Of a stretch of 64,000 nucleotides of DNA, positions 12,830 to 26,650 are shown piece by piece (position 1 is the first letter of the stretch; each line of letters begins with the position of its first letter). The notes under the pieces were generated by a model. The model saw only the letters and a program-made list of their open reading frames with translations, did no database searches and was not told the DNA's origin. Source of the stretch: Epiperipatus broadwayi (Eukaryota > Onychophora > Udeonychophora > Euonychophora > Peripatidae); assembly GCA_028023455.1 (NCBI GenBank), contig JAQFVV010006246.1, positions 607,501-671,500 of the forward strand, written 5' to 3'. A program made the translations under genes and the position numbers.

Positions 12830-15151
12830 GAAATATGCTTGATAATTTAGCATTAATCATTTTGGAAAATAAATGTAAATATACGGTCTCAATCATTTAT
12901 TTACAATCTTAAAATCATTATATATGTTTGATAGGCATTGTTTGGAAATAGCGTCTTTAGAATAAGTATACCAGAAACAAACAATGCATTACGTTGACAG
13001 GGAGAGGTAAGGTATATAATCATTAAGGTTTTACAGAGAATATGTATTGATTTACATCTATGAGAATCGATTAATATTTTAAAAGAAGGCAGTTTAAAAA
13101 CAGTGTACTGACTAATTAGCATGTTGGCGTATTTCATGAATGAGTCATTATTTCTAACACCTCATTGCGACTAACGAAAAGTCAAACAGGAATAAATCAA
13201 TTTAATAAAACTATAATGATACTCACATGTCATTACAGAAATATGGATCTTATGGTAGTTTGAATACTTCATCATTTAAACATATTTGAGAATGAATTAG
13301 TGTTGGTATGTCTGCACATTTTGGCTCAATGATACCAAATGGAGAGGTTGAGTTTGAAGGTTCGAATGCCAGCTGTATGGTCAACAGCAGCACTATCAAA
13401 GCATATACTTCTGATTATGAATGATTTAGAGAAAGTAGGATGGGAAGCTTCAGACTTCTGAAGTCCTCAATGACAAAGCAATATAAAAATATATATGTGA
13501 GTACCATAAGAGAAAGAAAAGGTATACCAGTAGTGTTATACCTAAGCGATAAAAGTAGTACATTATATTCTAGCACCTGAAAATGGTTTGACCTCTGCAT
13601 AATGATATGGTCAAACAAAAAATCATTAATCAAATTATAATGGATAATAACTCTTTTAACTATTCTTAATAAAATTATTTTTAAATTCTATTCCCATCAA
13701 TGTTTTTAGTAACAAAACTAACTTTCTGGGCAAATGGGAAGATGGGATGATAACAATATTAAGGTTCACGATCTTTTAAATGACAATTTAATAAATTCAA
13801 ATAATAAAGTAACAGTATGCATCCACAATAAAATATTTTAGATAAGAAAATGAGAATAAAAGATTTAAATATAAAAACCAACCCAGCGAGCGATTTCTGT
13901 TAAAATGAATAAAACTTTACTAATAAATTTTAGATAAAGCCCCTGCTTCTTTCCTCATTAAACAAATAAAATAATTCCTTCTTATACTTGCAAGGTTAAA
14001 TAATATTGGCATATTAATTAAATAGAATAAATTGTCTATATACATAAAACGAATAAGTTAAAATTTCTAATGGAACTGCACAAAGTTATATACAAGAATT
14101 TAAGCATGAAAGGTAAGTTAAAATTACACTAAAGTAGTAGGGATTACAGAGAGAGCATTCAAGAACAAAATTAGCAGGGATTTTACACTAATACATTAAG
14201 GAAGTCATAATTTCATTACATATTATACAAATTTAAAGCAGCTCTTCATTAAGTGAGGTTACCTCAGGAAAGCACAGCATAGCAGGTGGCAGTCAGGGAT
14301 GGCATTCAGGTAGTCATATTGAATGCTTGGTTCTCTGAATAGGAAGCAGACAGATGATCTCTGAGGAAAGGAGAGAAAGGTGCTGGATTTTTTCTACTTG
14401 AAGCCCATAGTGCCAAACTTGTGTTAACTTCTTAAAATTTAATGATATCTGAAACCACTTTCTTGAATCACTTTCTCTGAAAATTTACTTACTGACTGAC
14501 TTATTTCGATTTCACTTGCCTGCAGCTATCCCTGTAATCTTAATTCTAATCAGTAAAACATTTAATTAGTAAAAAAAAAATTTAAAGATAAGGTTCGAAA
14601 TACCTTTTAAGATATTTTAGATTTTGTATAGATTTACTAAAAATTAGCAAAAGGATTTATTATAGTTTTAATTAAAATTTTGACTTTTAATTAGCAAGAA
14701 ATAATCTTATATAAAGAGAATAGATTACTTCCGCTTAGCAACTATTCTAAATATGTCAAACCTTTTTAATTTCAAATACAAATTAAAATATATATATATA
14801 AAAATAATATAATTTTCAACAATAAATTAATGCATCACACACACTACTGCTTTGGTTTTTACTAAATATTTTTATAGCTTTTCTTTTGATTATTGTGCAT
14901 GCAGTGTGCATAAAAAGGCAGATATATATGTGAGGTCTGAATTGTGGGCCCCACAGGAGATTACTATAGATGGCAAAGCATAAAGCTCGATGTGATTAGA
15001 CATTGATTGCTTCATTATATATGTAAGATATATACAACCAATAATAAAAAGAAAAAACATTTATTATAGAGTAATTTTTTTAAATTTTAATATATCAGTT
15101 TCTAATCATATTTTTTTTATTGAAATAAATATTTTTAAATATGGTTCTCAT
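12830..15151. other. No gene recognised; one tRNA-like box pair
   Basis: AT-rich sequence without convincing coding potential. At 13322-13371, a tggctcaatga box and, about 38 bases later, ggttcgaatgcc resemble RNA polymerase III A and B boxes in the spacing of a tRNA-derived SINE head. No second copy was found in the window, so this is only suggestive. Confidence 0.35.
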
Positions 15152-15351
15152 GGATAATTCAATCGATGATGTATTACCCTGAAGGCATATCAGTCTGATG
15201 TTGCGATTTTTAAGATAACATCTCCAAGGTATCTGCAGACACATGTAATCGCTAAAATGTGTCCGCAGATCACGTGGACACAGTACATTAAAAATCACAA
15301 GATTAGACTGATATGCCTTCAGGGTAATATGTCATCAGTTGAATTATCCAG
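15152..15351. mobile_element. MITE-like hairpin with about 63-bp inverted ends
   Basis: The left arm starting ggataattcaatcgatgatg (15152-15214) is repeated inverted at 15288-15351 with few mismatches, enclosing about 70 bases. This is the form of a miniature inverted-repeat transposable element. No clear target-site duplication was seen, so the superfamily cannot be assigned. The same outer terminus appears again at 16830-16855. Confidence 0.6.
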
Positions 15352-15707
15352 GTCACGTGATAAAAACTATTCAAAAAATTAAAAAAATTTGACACAGGTC
15401 AGGCAAATACTAAAAAAAAAAATACAAAAAAAAAAATGTACATGCATGCATCAAAATAATTTAGAGTTTCAAACTATATTATAATTTATAAAGCCCCCCT
15501 ATATTATGCTCAATTATAAAATACAGCATGTAGCACTGGAGTTGGCAGGGGGGGGACTCCGCTGTTTTTGACGAGCTGAAGGTTCGGCGTACACCTATAC
15601 CTATATCAGACATTGTATTACTCTCATAGCTGTAATTTTTATAATTGCCGATGAATTTACGAAAAAAAAATTTCTGTATGATATAATTCAGAAATTAAAA
15701 AAAAATT

Positions 15708-16615
15708 AAAATGTAATTCAATGTAAGTTTGAGAATTGTAGAAATATTAACAAAAAATTTTTGTAAATTTTAAATAAACAGGTAAATAAAAAAGACGCGA
15801 TTTAATGCAAATCTGGTATTAATGGCGTGGAGAAAATGCCGTACTTTTACATGCATTTGGTAATTTTAAAAATGTACTGTGTATTGCAAATTTGTTTTAA
15901 AAAATTATTTACACATTAAATGTAATTCAATGTAAATTTGAGAATTGTAGAAATATTAACAAAAAGTTTTTGTAAATTTAAAATAAACAAATAAAACACT
16001 TTACCCGAATTAATGTGAATCTGGCATTAATGGCGTCCTTGGAGAAAACGTGTTGCATTTGGTAATTTTAAAAACATACTGTATATTCCAAATTTGTTTA
16101 AAAAAAATATTGAAAATTATTTACACATTAAACATAATTCAATGTAAGTTTCAGAATTGTAGAAATATTAACAAAAATTTTTTGTACATTTTAAATAAGC
16201 AGCTAAATAAAAAAGCCGCGATTTAATGCAAATCTGGTATTAATGGCATGGAGAAAATGCCACACTTTTACACCCGAATCAATGCAAATCTGGCATTAAT
16301 GGCATCCTTGGAGAAAACATGTTATCACATGCATTTGGTAATTTTAAAAACATACTGTATATTCCAAATTTGTTTTAAAAAATTATTGAAAATTATTTAC
16401 ACATTAAACATAATTCAATGTAAGTTTCAGAATTGTAGAAATATTAACAAAAAAATTTTGTAAATTTAAAATAAACAGATAAATAAAAAACACTTTACTG
16501 GAATAAATTATTTACACATTAAATGTAATTCAATGTAAGTTTGAGAATTGTAGAAATATTAACAAAAATTTTTTGTAAATTTAAAATAAACAGATAAAAC
16601 ACTTTACCTGAATTA
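15708..16615. repeat. Tandem array, units of about 115-280 bp
   Basis: The phrase aattcaatgtaagtttgag followed by aattgtagaaatattaac recurs at about 15714, 15922, 16134, 16412 and 16527. Intervals alternate between two shared submotifs (aatctggtattaatggcgtgg and gcatttggtaattttaaaa), so units have lost or gained pieces. It has no coding content and sits wholly inside the composite transposon. Confidence 0.75.
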
Positions 16616-16954
16616 ACAGCTCAAAAAAGTAACTGTGATGTCGTGGATAGCAAAATCACAATAGACAGAAAAATCAAAAAATTTCCCAAACCTCTCTACG
16701 AATTTTAAATCTTGCGGGTAAAAAAAAAAATTGACTCTCTGATGGATTAATCACGCCAGTCACTTCGTTGCCATGACAACATTGTCATGCAAAAAATGAC
16801 GATATCTACCGGAAGGGAAATCGGTAAGTGTAATACGTCATCGGTTGAATTATCCGTAACTACCTTAAATATATATAGTACTTGAATAAATATACTTAAT
16901 TGTGATTACTATGATAAACAATGTAACTATTTGTTTATAATAAATAATTAAAAT

Positions 16955-18457
16955 AGGTTGTAAGCAGCTTACAACTCAACCATACCAGCCAACATTAGCC
17001 CACATTTCAATTTAACCCATCTAAAACTCATGCAAGTTGCCTAAATGTTATTTCACTATTTTGAGCATATATATATACACAATGGGTATGCTCATTTGGT
17101 AACATTTGAACAAAAGGTCGTAATAGATTATTATATTTTTTGTGGATTATTAGTATAGCAAAAGAACAGAAAGAAATAATCTATGTATATATACAATATT
17201 AGACAAACTTAGATAGATTGTGTTACATGTTTTAAACCAAATAAATGATGCAAACGGAAACTAAGCAAACTTGGAGATGACCTTGAAGTCAAGTTTAGTC
17301 ACTAGGAAACTAAGTATAAAAATAAAATCGTAATTCTACTATTTTTTTTAATGAATTGTTTCAATGATAATAAATACAACAACAATCAGCTATATTGATT
17401 TAAAAAGAAATGAGGATTTTAATACATGGGTAATGGAAATCAAGGACACTGTAAAAGAAAAATCAATTTTAAATTGTTCTTTAAAAATAATGCTTTTGTT
17501 ATAAAACTTAACATCAATTAAATAGAAATTTCGAATGCAGGAAAATGGAGAATGTTGTTCAAAATAATCCCATCAAGTTGAAAGTAGTAATTTATTAATT
17601 GAACTTAAAAAAATTATATAAATTTGTGCAATAAAAAAATTTATATTCAAACTGTTAGTGAAGAAACTTGGATATTTTTAAAATACAAACAGAAGAAGAG
17701 AACACAAACATTACCAGTAATCAAAAGTAATTATGGAGTAGTTTATTTAATTGAGAAAGAAAACTATTCAATATTAAATCATAGTTTATAAATTCAAACA
17801 ATTTTATAAGATACTGTAAAATGCATATGGGGTAAAACCATCATGCTGTAGTGTTTGATTACTCTCTTCCCTAACATGACTGTGTGAAACTTACATTGTC
17901 TACTTTAGTAATACACCTAAGAAAATGCCTATTGTCCAACTTTAGATGTATGCAGGAAAATCAAGAGATAGACCAACTATGGGTCATTGTACTTGTATTC
18001 TGAATGGCGCAAGGATACATTGCTATGTGAACAATCCTTTGTCAGAGAAAAGTGATATGAAGAACTGAATCATGTTATTAAATACTTTCACATCAAAACT
18101 CATGAACTACTATCAAAATGATTTGATGAATCATTGATTCAACCATTGAATTTTATCATATATTTATTATTGTTTTATTTTCATAACCAAAAGCATGAAC
18201 TTCCCAGTTTGTGTTTTGGAGATTCCATTATTAATGTTGATAAGAAAGAAATGGGGAATAGTTAAGTTTAGTTATATATATTTTTATTATTATTGTAAAT
18301 AAAGTTTAGGCCTACCTTTGCCTTTATAGCAACTTGACATCTGGTCATCCATATGAATAGAGGTAAGATCTTTATTTATTATTTCAAATTAAATTACAAA
18401 CATTTCAAAATTCAAGTTACTACTACTACTACTATTACTACTACTACTACCACCATC

Positions 18458-18488
<31 letters not shown>

Positions 18489-18540
18489 TTGTTGTTGTTG
18501 TTGTTGTTGTTAATTAACAATCGTTATATTCTTGTTATCA
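16955..18540. repeat. Long dispersed repeat R, copy 1
   Basis: About 1.58 kb that is collinear with 25756-25880, 26760-28140 and 29390-29520. Shared landmarks include gcagcttacaactcaa, cctaaatgttat, gatgcaaac(g/t)gaaact and ttatttcaaattaaatta. Copy 1 lacks the two insertions present in copy 2 and so serves as the empty-site reference. I recognise no coding domain; it may be a piece of an unknown element or a segmental duplication. Confidence 0.8.
18418..18512. repeat. Trinucleotide array (TAC)n/(CAC)n/(TTG)n
   Basis: A run of tac/cta units with a cac-rich middle, then seven or so ttg units. The corresponding place in repeat copy 2 (near 29455) has only short att runs, so the expansion is specific to copy 1. 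Confidence 0.9.
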
Positions 18541-19030
18541 ATTTGAATAAGTACTTCATATATATATTATAACAAACAAAAAATTAATTATTTGTCCTTA
18601 CAAAATATCTCATTTCAAAAAAAGAAATAAAAAAAATCACTGGCATAAATTCTCTTAAGATTCACAGTATTTGCCATTGCTCTGGTTAGAAAGCCATTGT
18701 AACTAATAAATAAAGATTAGCTATATTGTAACTAATAACAAAATATTAATCATTATAACTGGATAAAAATGATAGTGAAATCAATATAGTAAAATTACAC
18801 TTATGGGTAATAATAGACTCTTTCAACAAAAAATCATCCCTTTTTTCCTTTCCACATATATAAAATGTAGTAGCACACTGGTGCTATTTGTAACTAATTA
18901 AAATATCAAAAATTAAATATATCATCAAGATTGAAAAAAGGAAATGAAACTCTTCTTTCTCCTTTATTTAGTTTACTTATGTGCATGTGTTTTACCTGGG
19001 CACTACTAGGCTGTCTAAGCCTAGATAAAG

Positions 19031-19072
<42 letters not shown>

Positions 19073-22000
19073 AGTGTACCTCATTCAAACCCACTTGGTA
19101 CAATATTCATGACCTATGCATGTGGATGAATGGAAAATGACATCCTTATATTTTAGTTGTGCAATTAAAACCATAAGATCCCAATATCATAAATTCTTAC
19201 AATATTTTTACAGGTGTTACCAGCTCAGTTTAAGTACATGGATTTACAAATGCACAGATGCTCTTGCTAATGGCTCACAAACTAGCACAGTGAGGACCTT
19301 TATTTATATATGGCCATTAAACCCATTTATTTAATCTATTTACTAATAATTATATTGACGATGATTATGATGATACTTCCAGCCACAGCTTTTGCAATTA
19401 AATCACAACAGCAAATTTAGTTTTTTATAAATCTATAGTTATTTACCTAAGACATTATTATATCTAAATCATGACCCAATGCTTGACATTCATTAGTGAT
19501 TATGAATGATCATAACTAAATGGTGAAATTAAAAATATCAATACTAATAATAATAATATGAAAGTTACATATTATATTTATTAAGATTCTTTCCTTTTGA
19601 TAAAACAAATTTTTAATCATCCAATTGACTTCAATTATTATATCAATCAAATAATACATTATTAAAACAAAATATCAAATACTGTATGTGGAGCCAAATA
19701 AAAAAGTTAAACATATGTATATGCTCCTACCTATTTAATAAGCTGGTTTAAAATGAAACATTAAAAAAAAATGTTCCATCTAATGCTTATTCAATATTTC
19801 TCCCAGCTTTATTATATATGTTATAATTGCAATACAAAAGTCATTCATGCAATATGTGTGTGTGTTCAGTTTCATACATGTGAATCTATACTTTATTTAT
19901 TTGCTCCCTAAAAAATTGTTAAGCATTAAGACTTTAGTCTAACCTATTCTGACTTATCTTAATTGACGTTTGTCTATATAACAATCACCACACACACTTG
20001 TGATATGTTAGCATATATATCATGTTAAAATGTTTCCCCTTCATATCATTATTGTTCATTTACAAATAAATCATATAAATTCAAAAAAAAAAAAATTAAA
20101 TTTTGAGCAAAGCAACATTCATATCAAATTTAAATATGCAAAATAAATAAAAAACATAAAATATTTATTGACTAATTGCTTAAGTACTGTTGATTAACTC
20201 AATAAATGACAATAATAAATAAAAGATATTTTAAATTACAATAAAAAAAATAATATTCAAAGATAGGAAACATTAAGTCTAATAACTTCTAAATGTATTT
20301 GTGATGTTATGCGAAATGATAATTAATAGTATAAAATAAAAATAAAAAAACTTTTAATGTTTATGTATTTAAATAAAAAAAGAAATGATGTTTGACCCAT
20401 AGAAGGAGATTCAAATAATTACCTTAAATAAGTAAAAAAATGATTAATAAAATTTAAAAGTTACCAATCCATTTTTCAGTTCTTAATAATGCCCAAGCTG
20501 CGACAAAAGACTGCTCTCTTGTCTATAGTTTCAAACTAAGTTGGCTGAGTTCTGGTACTTCACTCTTTTCTCTTTACCATTTCAAACTTATTTCTGGCAT
20601 TCTTGATGAAAATAAAAGAAAGCATTAAAAATGATTAGTAGATTAATTGAGGCTTGATATGTGGATTATATAATTCTCTTCTTTCTTCTTCTCCCTCTCT
20701 TTAAAGATGGCAATTCTTTAATAAACCATTGGGTGTTGAGACAGAATGTGGTTTTGGCTTGGTTGACTTGAAATGTGATCATTATCTGAATCTTAAAGAT
20801 ATATATAAGTAGATGGTCAACCTACTTAATTCATAATGGAGAGATCCTGGGGACAAAATAATGCAATTAACACCACTTTATTCTTTTCTAACAGCTAAAA
20901 ATATATATAAACAGTTCATTTTGTTCTAAAGCAGCAATTTATGCATTCTCCTTATAATACCATTTTACTTTTCAGCTTCTTTTTAGGGACAGAATCTTTA
21001 TCGATCCTGATGGAGATTTACTGCTTTCTCCCCACTAAGATTCTTTTCTGAAACTCTTTTCATAACTCATATATAATTCCCTCTGGAATAACTTGAATGC
21101 AATAGTGTTCATATATTAGCACATTTTTATTTATACTATAAAAAGAAATATTTTAACATTTTGCTTTTACTTCTTCCCTAAAGTGCAGGGAAAGAAAAAA
21201 AATACTACTACTTCTACTAAGAACTTTGAAAAGAAAAAATAACACAACTACTGACTGAGCCCCTCTCTTTCTCACACAGCTTTTTATATCTTCCTTCAAT
21301 AACTCATCTAGCTTTGGACAGGTCAAAGTCTTTCATCAGCCAGCCCAAAGATTGTTTCACACAAAAAAACACTCATTTTAGAAAAACAAAGAAACTCAAA
21401 CTGATGACACTTAATGGTCAAGTAACAAAAAGAAAATTAATTTCTCCCTCCAAAGATCATCTTTTTGTTTGACAATTTAAAATTCAGATCAAAAATAAAA
21501 ATTTATGTGTAATTAACAGAATGTATGTGTCTATAATTTACATATACTCACTTTGATTCCAGACAACATGTGTGCTTTGCAGGCTATTAATCTGTTGACC
21601 TTTAGATTTGATCTCTAAACCATCTAGTCTAGCCTGTTTTATTTTAAAGAAAAATAAACTATATAATGAAATTGCTATATTTAATATAAGAGTATAAAAC
21701 AACTAACTATCATATAATATTCACTTTTCTCATTACTAATTACTAATCTTACTTATTAATATTTATAATATATACAAAAACAAAGATACACACGAAATTT
21801 TTTTTATTTAATACTATATATCTGTGTGGGAATTGGTCTCTATTCCTACAATGTATATTCTTATCTGTGACAATAGTGATTTATAGTTTAGTTTGGGGGA
21901 CCTAATCAAGTGATACATCTTCAACCAAGGATAAACAATATTACTATAGATATATAGGAATGGGTATTTAATTTAGATAGTTAGCATCACATTTATTTTG

Positions 22001-23440
22001 TAATCTTAATATATTTTTTATTTTATTTTAAATAATCTTGTAAATAATGTGTCATCATGGATTTCTACCATCAGGTAAAAGTGTTTGAAACAACAAGTTG
22101 GAACCACAAGATGTTTTAATTGATGATGTGGTAGAAGTTCATACTTGATACATGCAATTTATTTCCTTTTTATTGTTGCTAAAATATTTTATTCTTAATT
22201 CATTTTGTCATAGTCACATAAATGTTAAACAATTTGTTTGCATTATTCCAGTCTCTGATTTATTGATTCAACTTTGCATTCAACAGTCAACTATTAGTTT
22301 TAATATGCACACACACACACACACACATTTTCTCTTATATAATAGTTCTACACAAATTGAATACCAATACTACTAGTTGTAACCTATATAAAAGTGTGGA
22401 AGTTATTATATGTATATGTTCATCCCTGTTAAGAGAGTTGAAGGCAAATTCTCCCTGGGTTTGAATACTGGGGCATAACAGAACCAAAGGAAGGGGTATG
22501 ATGTAGATGAACTAACCTAAATTGTATCTATATTTAGTAAACAGGTTTAGAGCTAGTCAATTGAAGTTGGATGGAATCATTGGTTATGTACTTCATCACA
22601 TCATCTCCAGCATTCTACCTGAAGAACCTAGGTTGGACCATATATGGATGTGGCCCCCAAAAGCACATGAACCATTACATCAGGTGCCAAATGTGTTGGC
22701 ACGAACATACATCTTGCTCATACCATAGTTCAAGGAAGGCCCAGCCATTCGACAGGTGTTAAAAAAAATTTTTTTTAATCTTTCTTATAAAATTATATTC
22801 TATTTTATATTTCTGTGAAATAAATTCTAATAAACTTAAACTCTTAACAAACAATTAGCACTTCCAAAAACAAAGAGTGTACATCATAAACTTGAACAAT
22901 TTCTAAGTAAGTATGTTAACTGAAAGCCATATGCAAAGGGGAATGCATGTTTAAAAACAAAGAATGGAATAATAATCTGAGACATGAATAAATTATTAAT
23001 AATAAATGGAAACTAAAATAGTGGAGTAAGATATTTAAAAAAGGCATAGGCTAAAAAGTAGATTAAAAAAATTTTTTTAAAAGAAATTAAAAGTAAACAC
23101 AAAATGGTTAGGGATGGCATATGTTCATTTCTAGTCTGACAAACAAATATTTTTATACTTAGTCTGCCCAAAAAATATTTAATGATAATCAGAAGTAGTA
23201 AGCAGTTAGTTTATATGGAATCAAAATATTTTGAAACAATCAAAAGTAATAGTGACAGTGAAATAGTAGATGATCCTATCAAAATGGGGAAGGATTTACA
23301 CTGATACAAATATCTGAGTGGTCTATAATTGAAGTTGATTAATCACTACAGATAAAGGAAGGGAGACAGGTAGCTTTTCAAACATGAAAGACCCCTGCCA
23401 TGCAGTCATGCACCTAAAATTGGGATATCACAGACTGCAG
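18541..23440. other. No gene recognised
   Basis: AT-rich intergenic or intronic DNA with an (AT)n run at 19031-19069 and an (AC)n run at 22306-22327. A short less AT-rich patch at 22520-22760 is open in two overlapping plus-strand frames (62-68 codons) but matches nothing I recognise; it may be a fragment of an old transposon. No RNA gene seen. Confidence 0.5.
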
Positions 23441-25330
23441 GAGATGAGATGATTATGGAGTGATTCTTCCAAATGATGATTGAAATAAATAGTAAGATGG
23501 ATAATATGAAAGATACAATGGCAACCAAAAATGATATGAATCACATTTAAAAAAATGGCAACCAAGGCAGATACAAATGACAGGATGGATGACATGGATA
23601 GCAAGTTGGATAATATGAAAACTAAAGCTGATGTTTATAGGGTAAAACAGAGCTGAAAGAGAAAATGTGTCATTTGAGAGAATGTTTGAAAAAAGATATA
23701 GACAGAATGGAGGCACAAATGAAGACAGAAATTAAGGATCTTAAAAATAAACTTCAGAGAATATGGAACAACTATCTCTAGAGTTGAAGAATGTGCAGAA
23801 AGATAATGCTGAACTAAAACAAGAAATGGAAGAAAATAAGGAAGGAAATGAATAAAAGAGATGTACAATGTTGGTAACTATTTGAGGATTTTAAAGATAC
23901 TATCACCAACCAACTTGACATTGAATACAAAGAGACATATCAAAGCCATGAGAATTTCAAGAAAAAAATAGATGAAAGCCCAGGGAGGCACCAAGATAAA
24001 ATTCAGAAAGAACTACAAGTCATTCATATGGATTTGGAACAAAATCCTATTATACAAAATATGGAGATAAAAACCTTAGGTCAAGATCTAAAGCCCTTAG
24101 ATGAAGTCATTACCATGAGGTTTAAAATAATTGAATCCCAATTGAATAAGGATACACTAGTTGTTGGAATACAACAGACCAAGATCAACCCAAACAACCC
24201 AGAGTAGTAAGGAGAAAGCAATTAACACAGCTGTGCTATTTTTGACCCTACTCATAAGCACTACAGAAATGAGCAATGTGCACAATGAAGAAATCCAGAA
24301 TAACTTTAGCAACCAGTACTTAGAGCCTGAAATTTCACTCTCAACCTATCATTAGCTCAAATGACCATCTCAGGAGAAAACTGCGACATTATAAGAGCTA
24401 ATTTTGAAGACACTAAGGAAATGTAAATTTGATTATCTTAGATGTGTATTATAGCAATTAGAGTCTCTCTATAGTCGAGAAGATGATCAAAATATAAAAA
24501 GTTATAAGAATGAAGATGACCATATTATGGTCCATTAAGCAGAAAGGTTTATAGTTCCACAAGTTGTGTAATACTTATAAAGGTCCCCTCACCTTCATTA
24601 GGCACATAAATTATAGTGCTTAAAAGAAAAAGCATATAATAAGGGAAGGACTTCAAAGATTGCAACTTAGGACACATAAATATGGACCATTCACAATAGA
24701 TCAATTCTCAAATGATGTTTTAAGAAAATAATGGAGATAATATAAGAAAATGACATAAAAGACAGGTAGGTATACATATTCACTTTCTAGTAATGTTTAG
24801 TTTATTGGCCAATCAAACAAAAATGGGGATAGATTAGCCAAGCAGCATAAAGTGCAATGGAAGTGACCAAGTAAACAAAGTAATATAGAGATGAATATAC
24901 AAAAAGACTACCTACTATTGATAAATAAGGCTAATCAAAGGAACAGGGATAAGACTAAAACTCCATATCCCTTTAGAGTAGAAGACAAAGTCTTAATAAA
25001 AATCCCTCATGCCAGCAGACTAAAACTCCATATCCCTTTAGAGCAGAAGACAAAGTCTTAATAAAAAACCCTCATGCCAGCCGATTGATAATAGATATAT
25101 TAAGTTCTACCACCTGTATGAAGGATATTACACTAAGTAAAACAATCAGGTCTCAACACATTCTGGTTAGATGTGAAAGGAGAAGTCAGGGGCATGTATA
25201 CTGCCTCAATTATGAAGCTATATTGTGGACAATTTCAGTAATTATAAAATTGTCATACTCAACTGATTATCTAGCTAAAAAAATGAAAAGGAAGAGAGAT
25301 ATGTATACAGACAATGAAGTAGGGTAATGA
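23440..25330 (+). pseudogene. Decayed coiled-coil ORF with possible retroelement integrase tail
   Basis: From 23450 to 24190 the plus strand reads, across several frameshifts and stops, as a strongly heptad-like, Met/Lys/Glu/Asp-rich protein, for example MDDMDSKLDNMKTKADV and MEAQMKTEIKDLKNKL, that is, a long coiled coil. Further on, 24953-25082 is a 65-base tandem duplication in which each copy encodes a phrase such as YPFRVEDKVLIK, similar to the C-terminal strand motif (GDKVLV/IK) that follows integrase cores in Ty3/Gypsy elements. Together these could be a gag-like coiled coil and an integrase tail of one decayed retroelement, but the middle is unreadable and the link is inference. A host coiled-coil pseudogene is the alternative. 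Confidence 0.35.
24953..25082 (+). repeat. 65-bp tandem duplication
   Basis: Two adjacent 65-base copies starting gactaaaactccatatccct, differing at about three positions. It falls within the possible integrase-tail reading and adds a repeated VLIK phrase in frame. Confidence 0.85.
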
Positions 25331-25874
25331 ACTATGATGAGGGTATACCTTAATATATGCCAGAGCATATATTGAGATACCTTAGAGCCACTTAACTTAA
25401 AGAGTCAGTCCACATCAAGTGATGGATACTCTAATCTTCTGCTAGTCCTCAAAAGAAATCCAGTAAGAATCAATGGGGAAGGATAAAGGCTGACAAGTAA
25501 AAATATGTGACATCTGTAACAGAGACACATTTATACTAATGTGCTCAAAATATAAAGCCATCAATAGCAAAAAAAGAGAGCCCTATGTTTGAACCCCACC
25601 TTGAACAATGTTTTTCAGAATAAAAAAAAAACTGAAGAAAATCTAGAGAGTAATTTGCATTATTGAGAGATTCCAAAACAATAGATATAGGCTTCATCAT
25701 CCTTCTTATAAAAAAAGAACATACACTTTAAATGCAAAACCCTACAAAAAAAGACGGATTGTAAGGGCAGCTTACAACTCAATCGTACCAGCCAAAATTA
25801 GCCCACATTTCAATTTAAATCCAGCTAAAACTCATACAAGTTACCTAAATGTTATCTCACTATTTTGAGTTTAT

Positions 25875-25980
<106 letters not shown>

Positions 25981-26069
25981 TTACAAGCATAAAGCTAAAC
26001 TAGTCAATATAAAATCAAAACTACCCCAAATTTAAAATTAAACCAGACCAGCATAAAAATAATATTAAA

Positions 26070-26113
26070 ACACAACCTAAGGTTTCACTGCTACAAGCAG
26101 ACTTCTCAAGTGT
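26070..26113 (-). ncRNA. Hammerhead-like ribozyme motif, U3/A8 variant
   Basis: Inverted copy of the motif at 26651-26694; see there for the pairing. It lies in the left arm downstream of the GIY-YIG stop. Confidence 0.5.
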
Positions 26114-26150
26114 AAAGAACTACAAAAAAAACCACACATTATATATACTA

Positions 26151-26393
26151 TTAAAAACTACCCACAAATCCATTCACTTCCCATCCACCCTTAATATTAA
26201 AAGAACTCTTAAATAAGTTAATTGCTTCAGAATAATAAATTTTCAATAATAAAGACTCTTTAATTCTTCTTTTGATTTCATTTCTCTCAAAGAAGACAAC
26301 CTTAGCTTCATCAAAATCAATAGTGTGGCCTGTATCTTTTTCATGGACATACAAAGCAGAACTAAGATATCTATTTTTAACTCTACTTTTATG
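26151..26393 (-). pseudogene. GIY-YIG endonuclease C-terminus (left arm)
   Basis: Minus-strand reading with the conserved segment SSALYVHEKDTGHTIDF, then a helix with KRRIKESLLLKIY, as in the C-terminal half of the GIY-YIG nuclease of Penelope-like retroelements, where a conserved His and Glu contribute to the active site. The YVG/GIY signature itself is missing because the copy is 5'-truncated. The frame extends upstream to 26492 only because it runs into the opposite arm. Confidence 0.7.
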
Positions 26394-26613
26394 ATATCTT
26401 AGTTCTGCTTTGTATGTCCATGAAAAGGATACAGGCCACACTATTGATTTTGATGAAGCTAAGGTTGTCTTCTTTGAGAGAAATGAAATCAAAAGAAGAA
26501 TTAAAGAGTCTTTATTATTGAAAATTTATTATTCTGAAGCAATTAACTTATTTAAGAGTTCTTTTAATATTAAGGGTGGATGGGAAGTGAATGGATTTGT
26601 GGGTAGTTTTTAA
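26394..26613 (+). pseudogene. GIY-YIG endonuclease C-terminus (right arm)
   Basis: Mirror copy of the left arm, giving the same protein from LYVHEKDTGH to the stop at 26613. Both arms are identical at protein level, so they were created recently or are homogenised by gene conversion. Confidence 0.7.
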
Positions 26614-26650
26614 TAGTATATATAATGTGTGGTTTTTTTTGTAGTTCTTT

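Larger units (their letters stand above)
15152..16855. mobile_element. Composite non-autonomous DNA transposon, 1.7 kb
   Basis: The left end ggataattcaatcgatgatg and the inverted right end (16830-16855) match over 26 positions with two differences, so the whole 1.7 kb may be one element containing the 200-bp hairpin at its left side. The interior is a tandem array with no transposase. An alternative is two related MITEs flanking unrelated repeats. Confidence 0.5.

Noticed and set aside
16248-16463. 71-codon ORF in the tandem array
   Set aside because: It lies in one unit of a non-coding tandem repeat and is not open in the other units.
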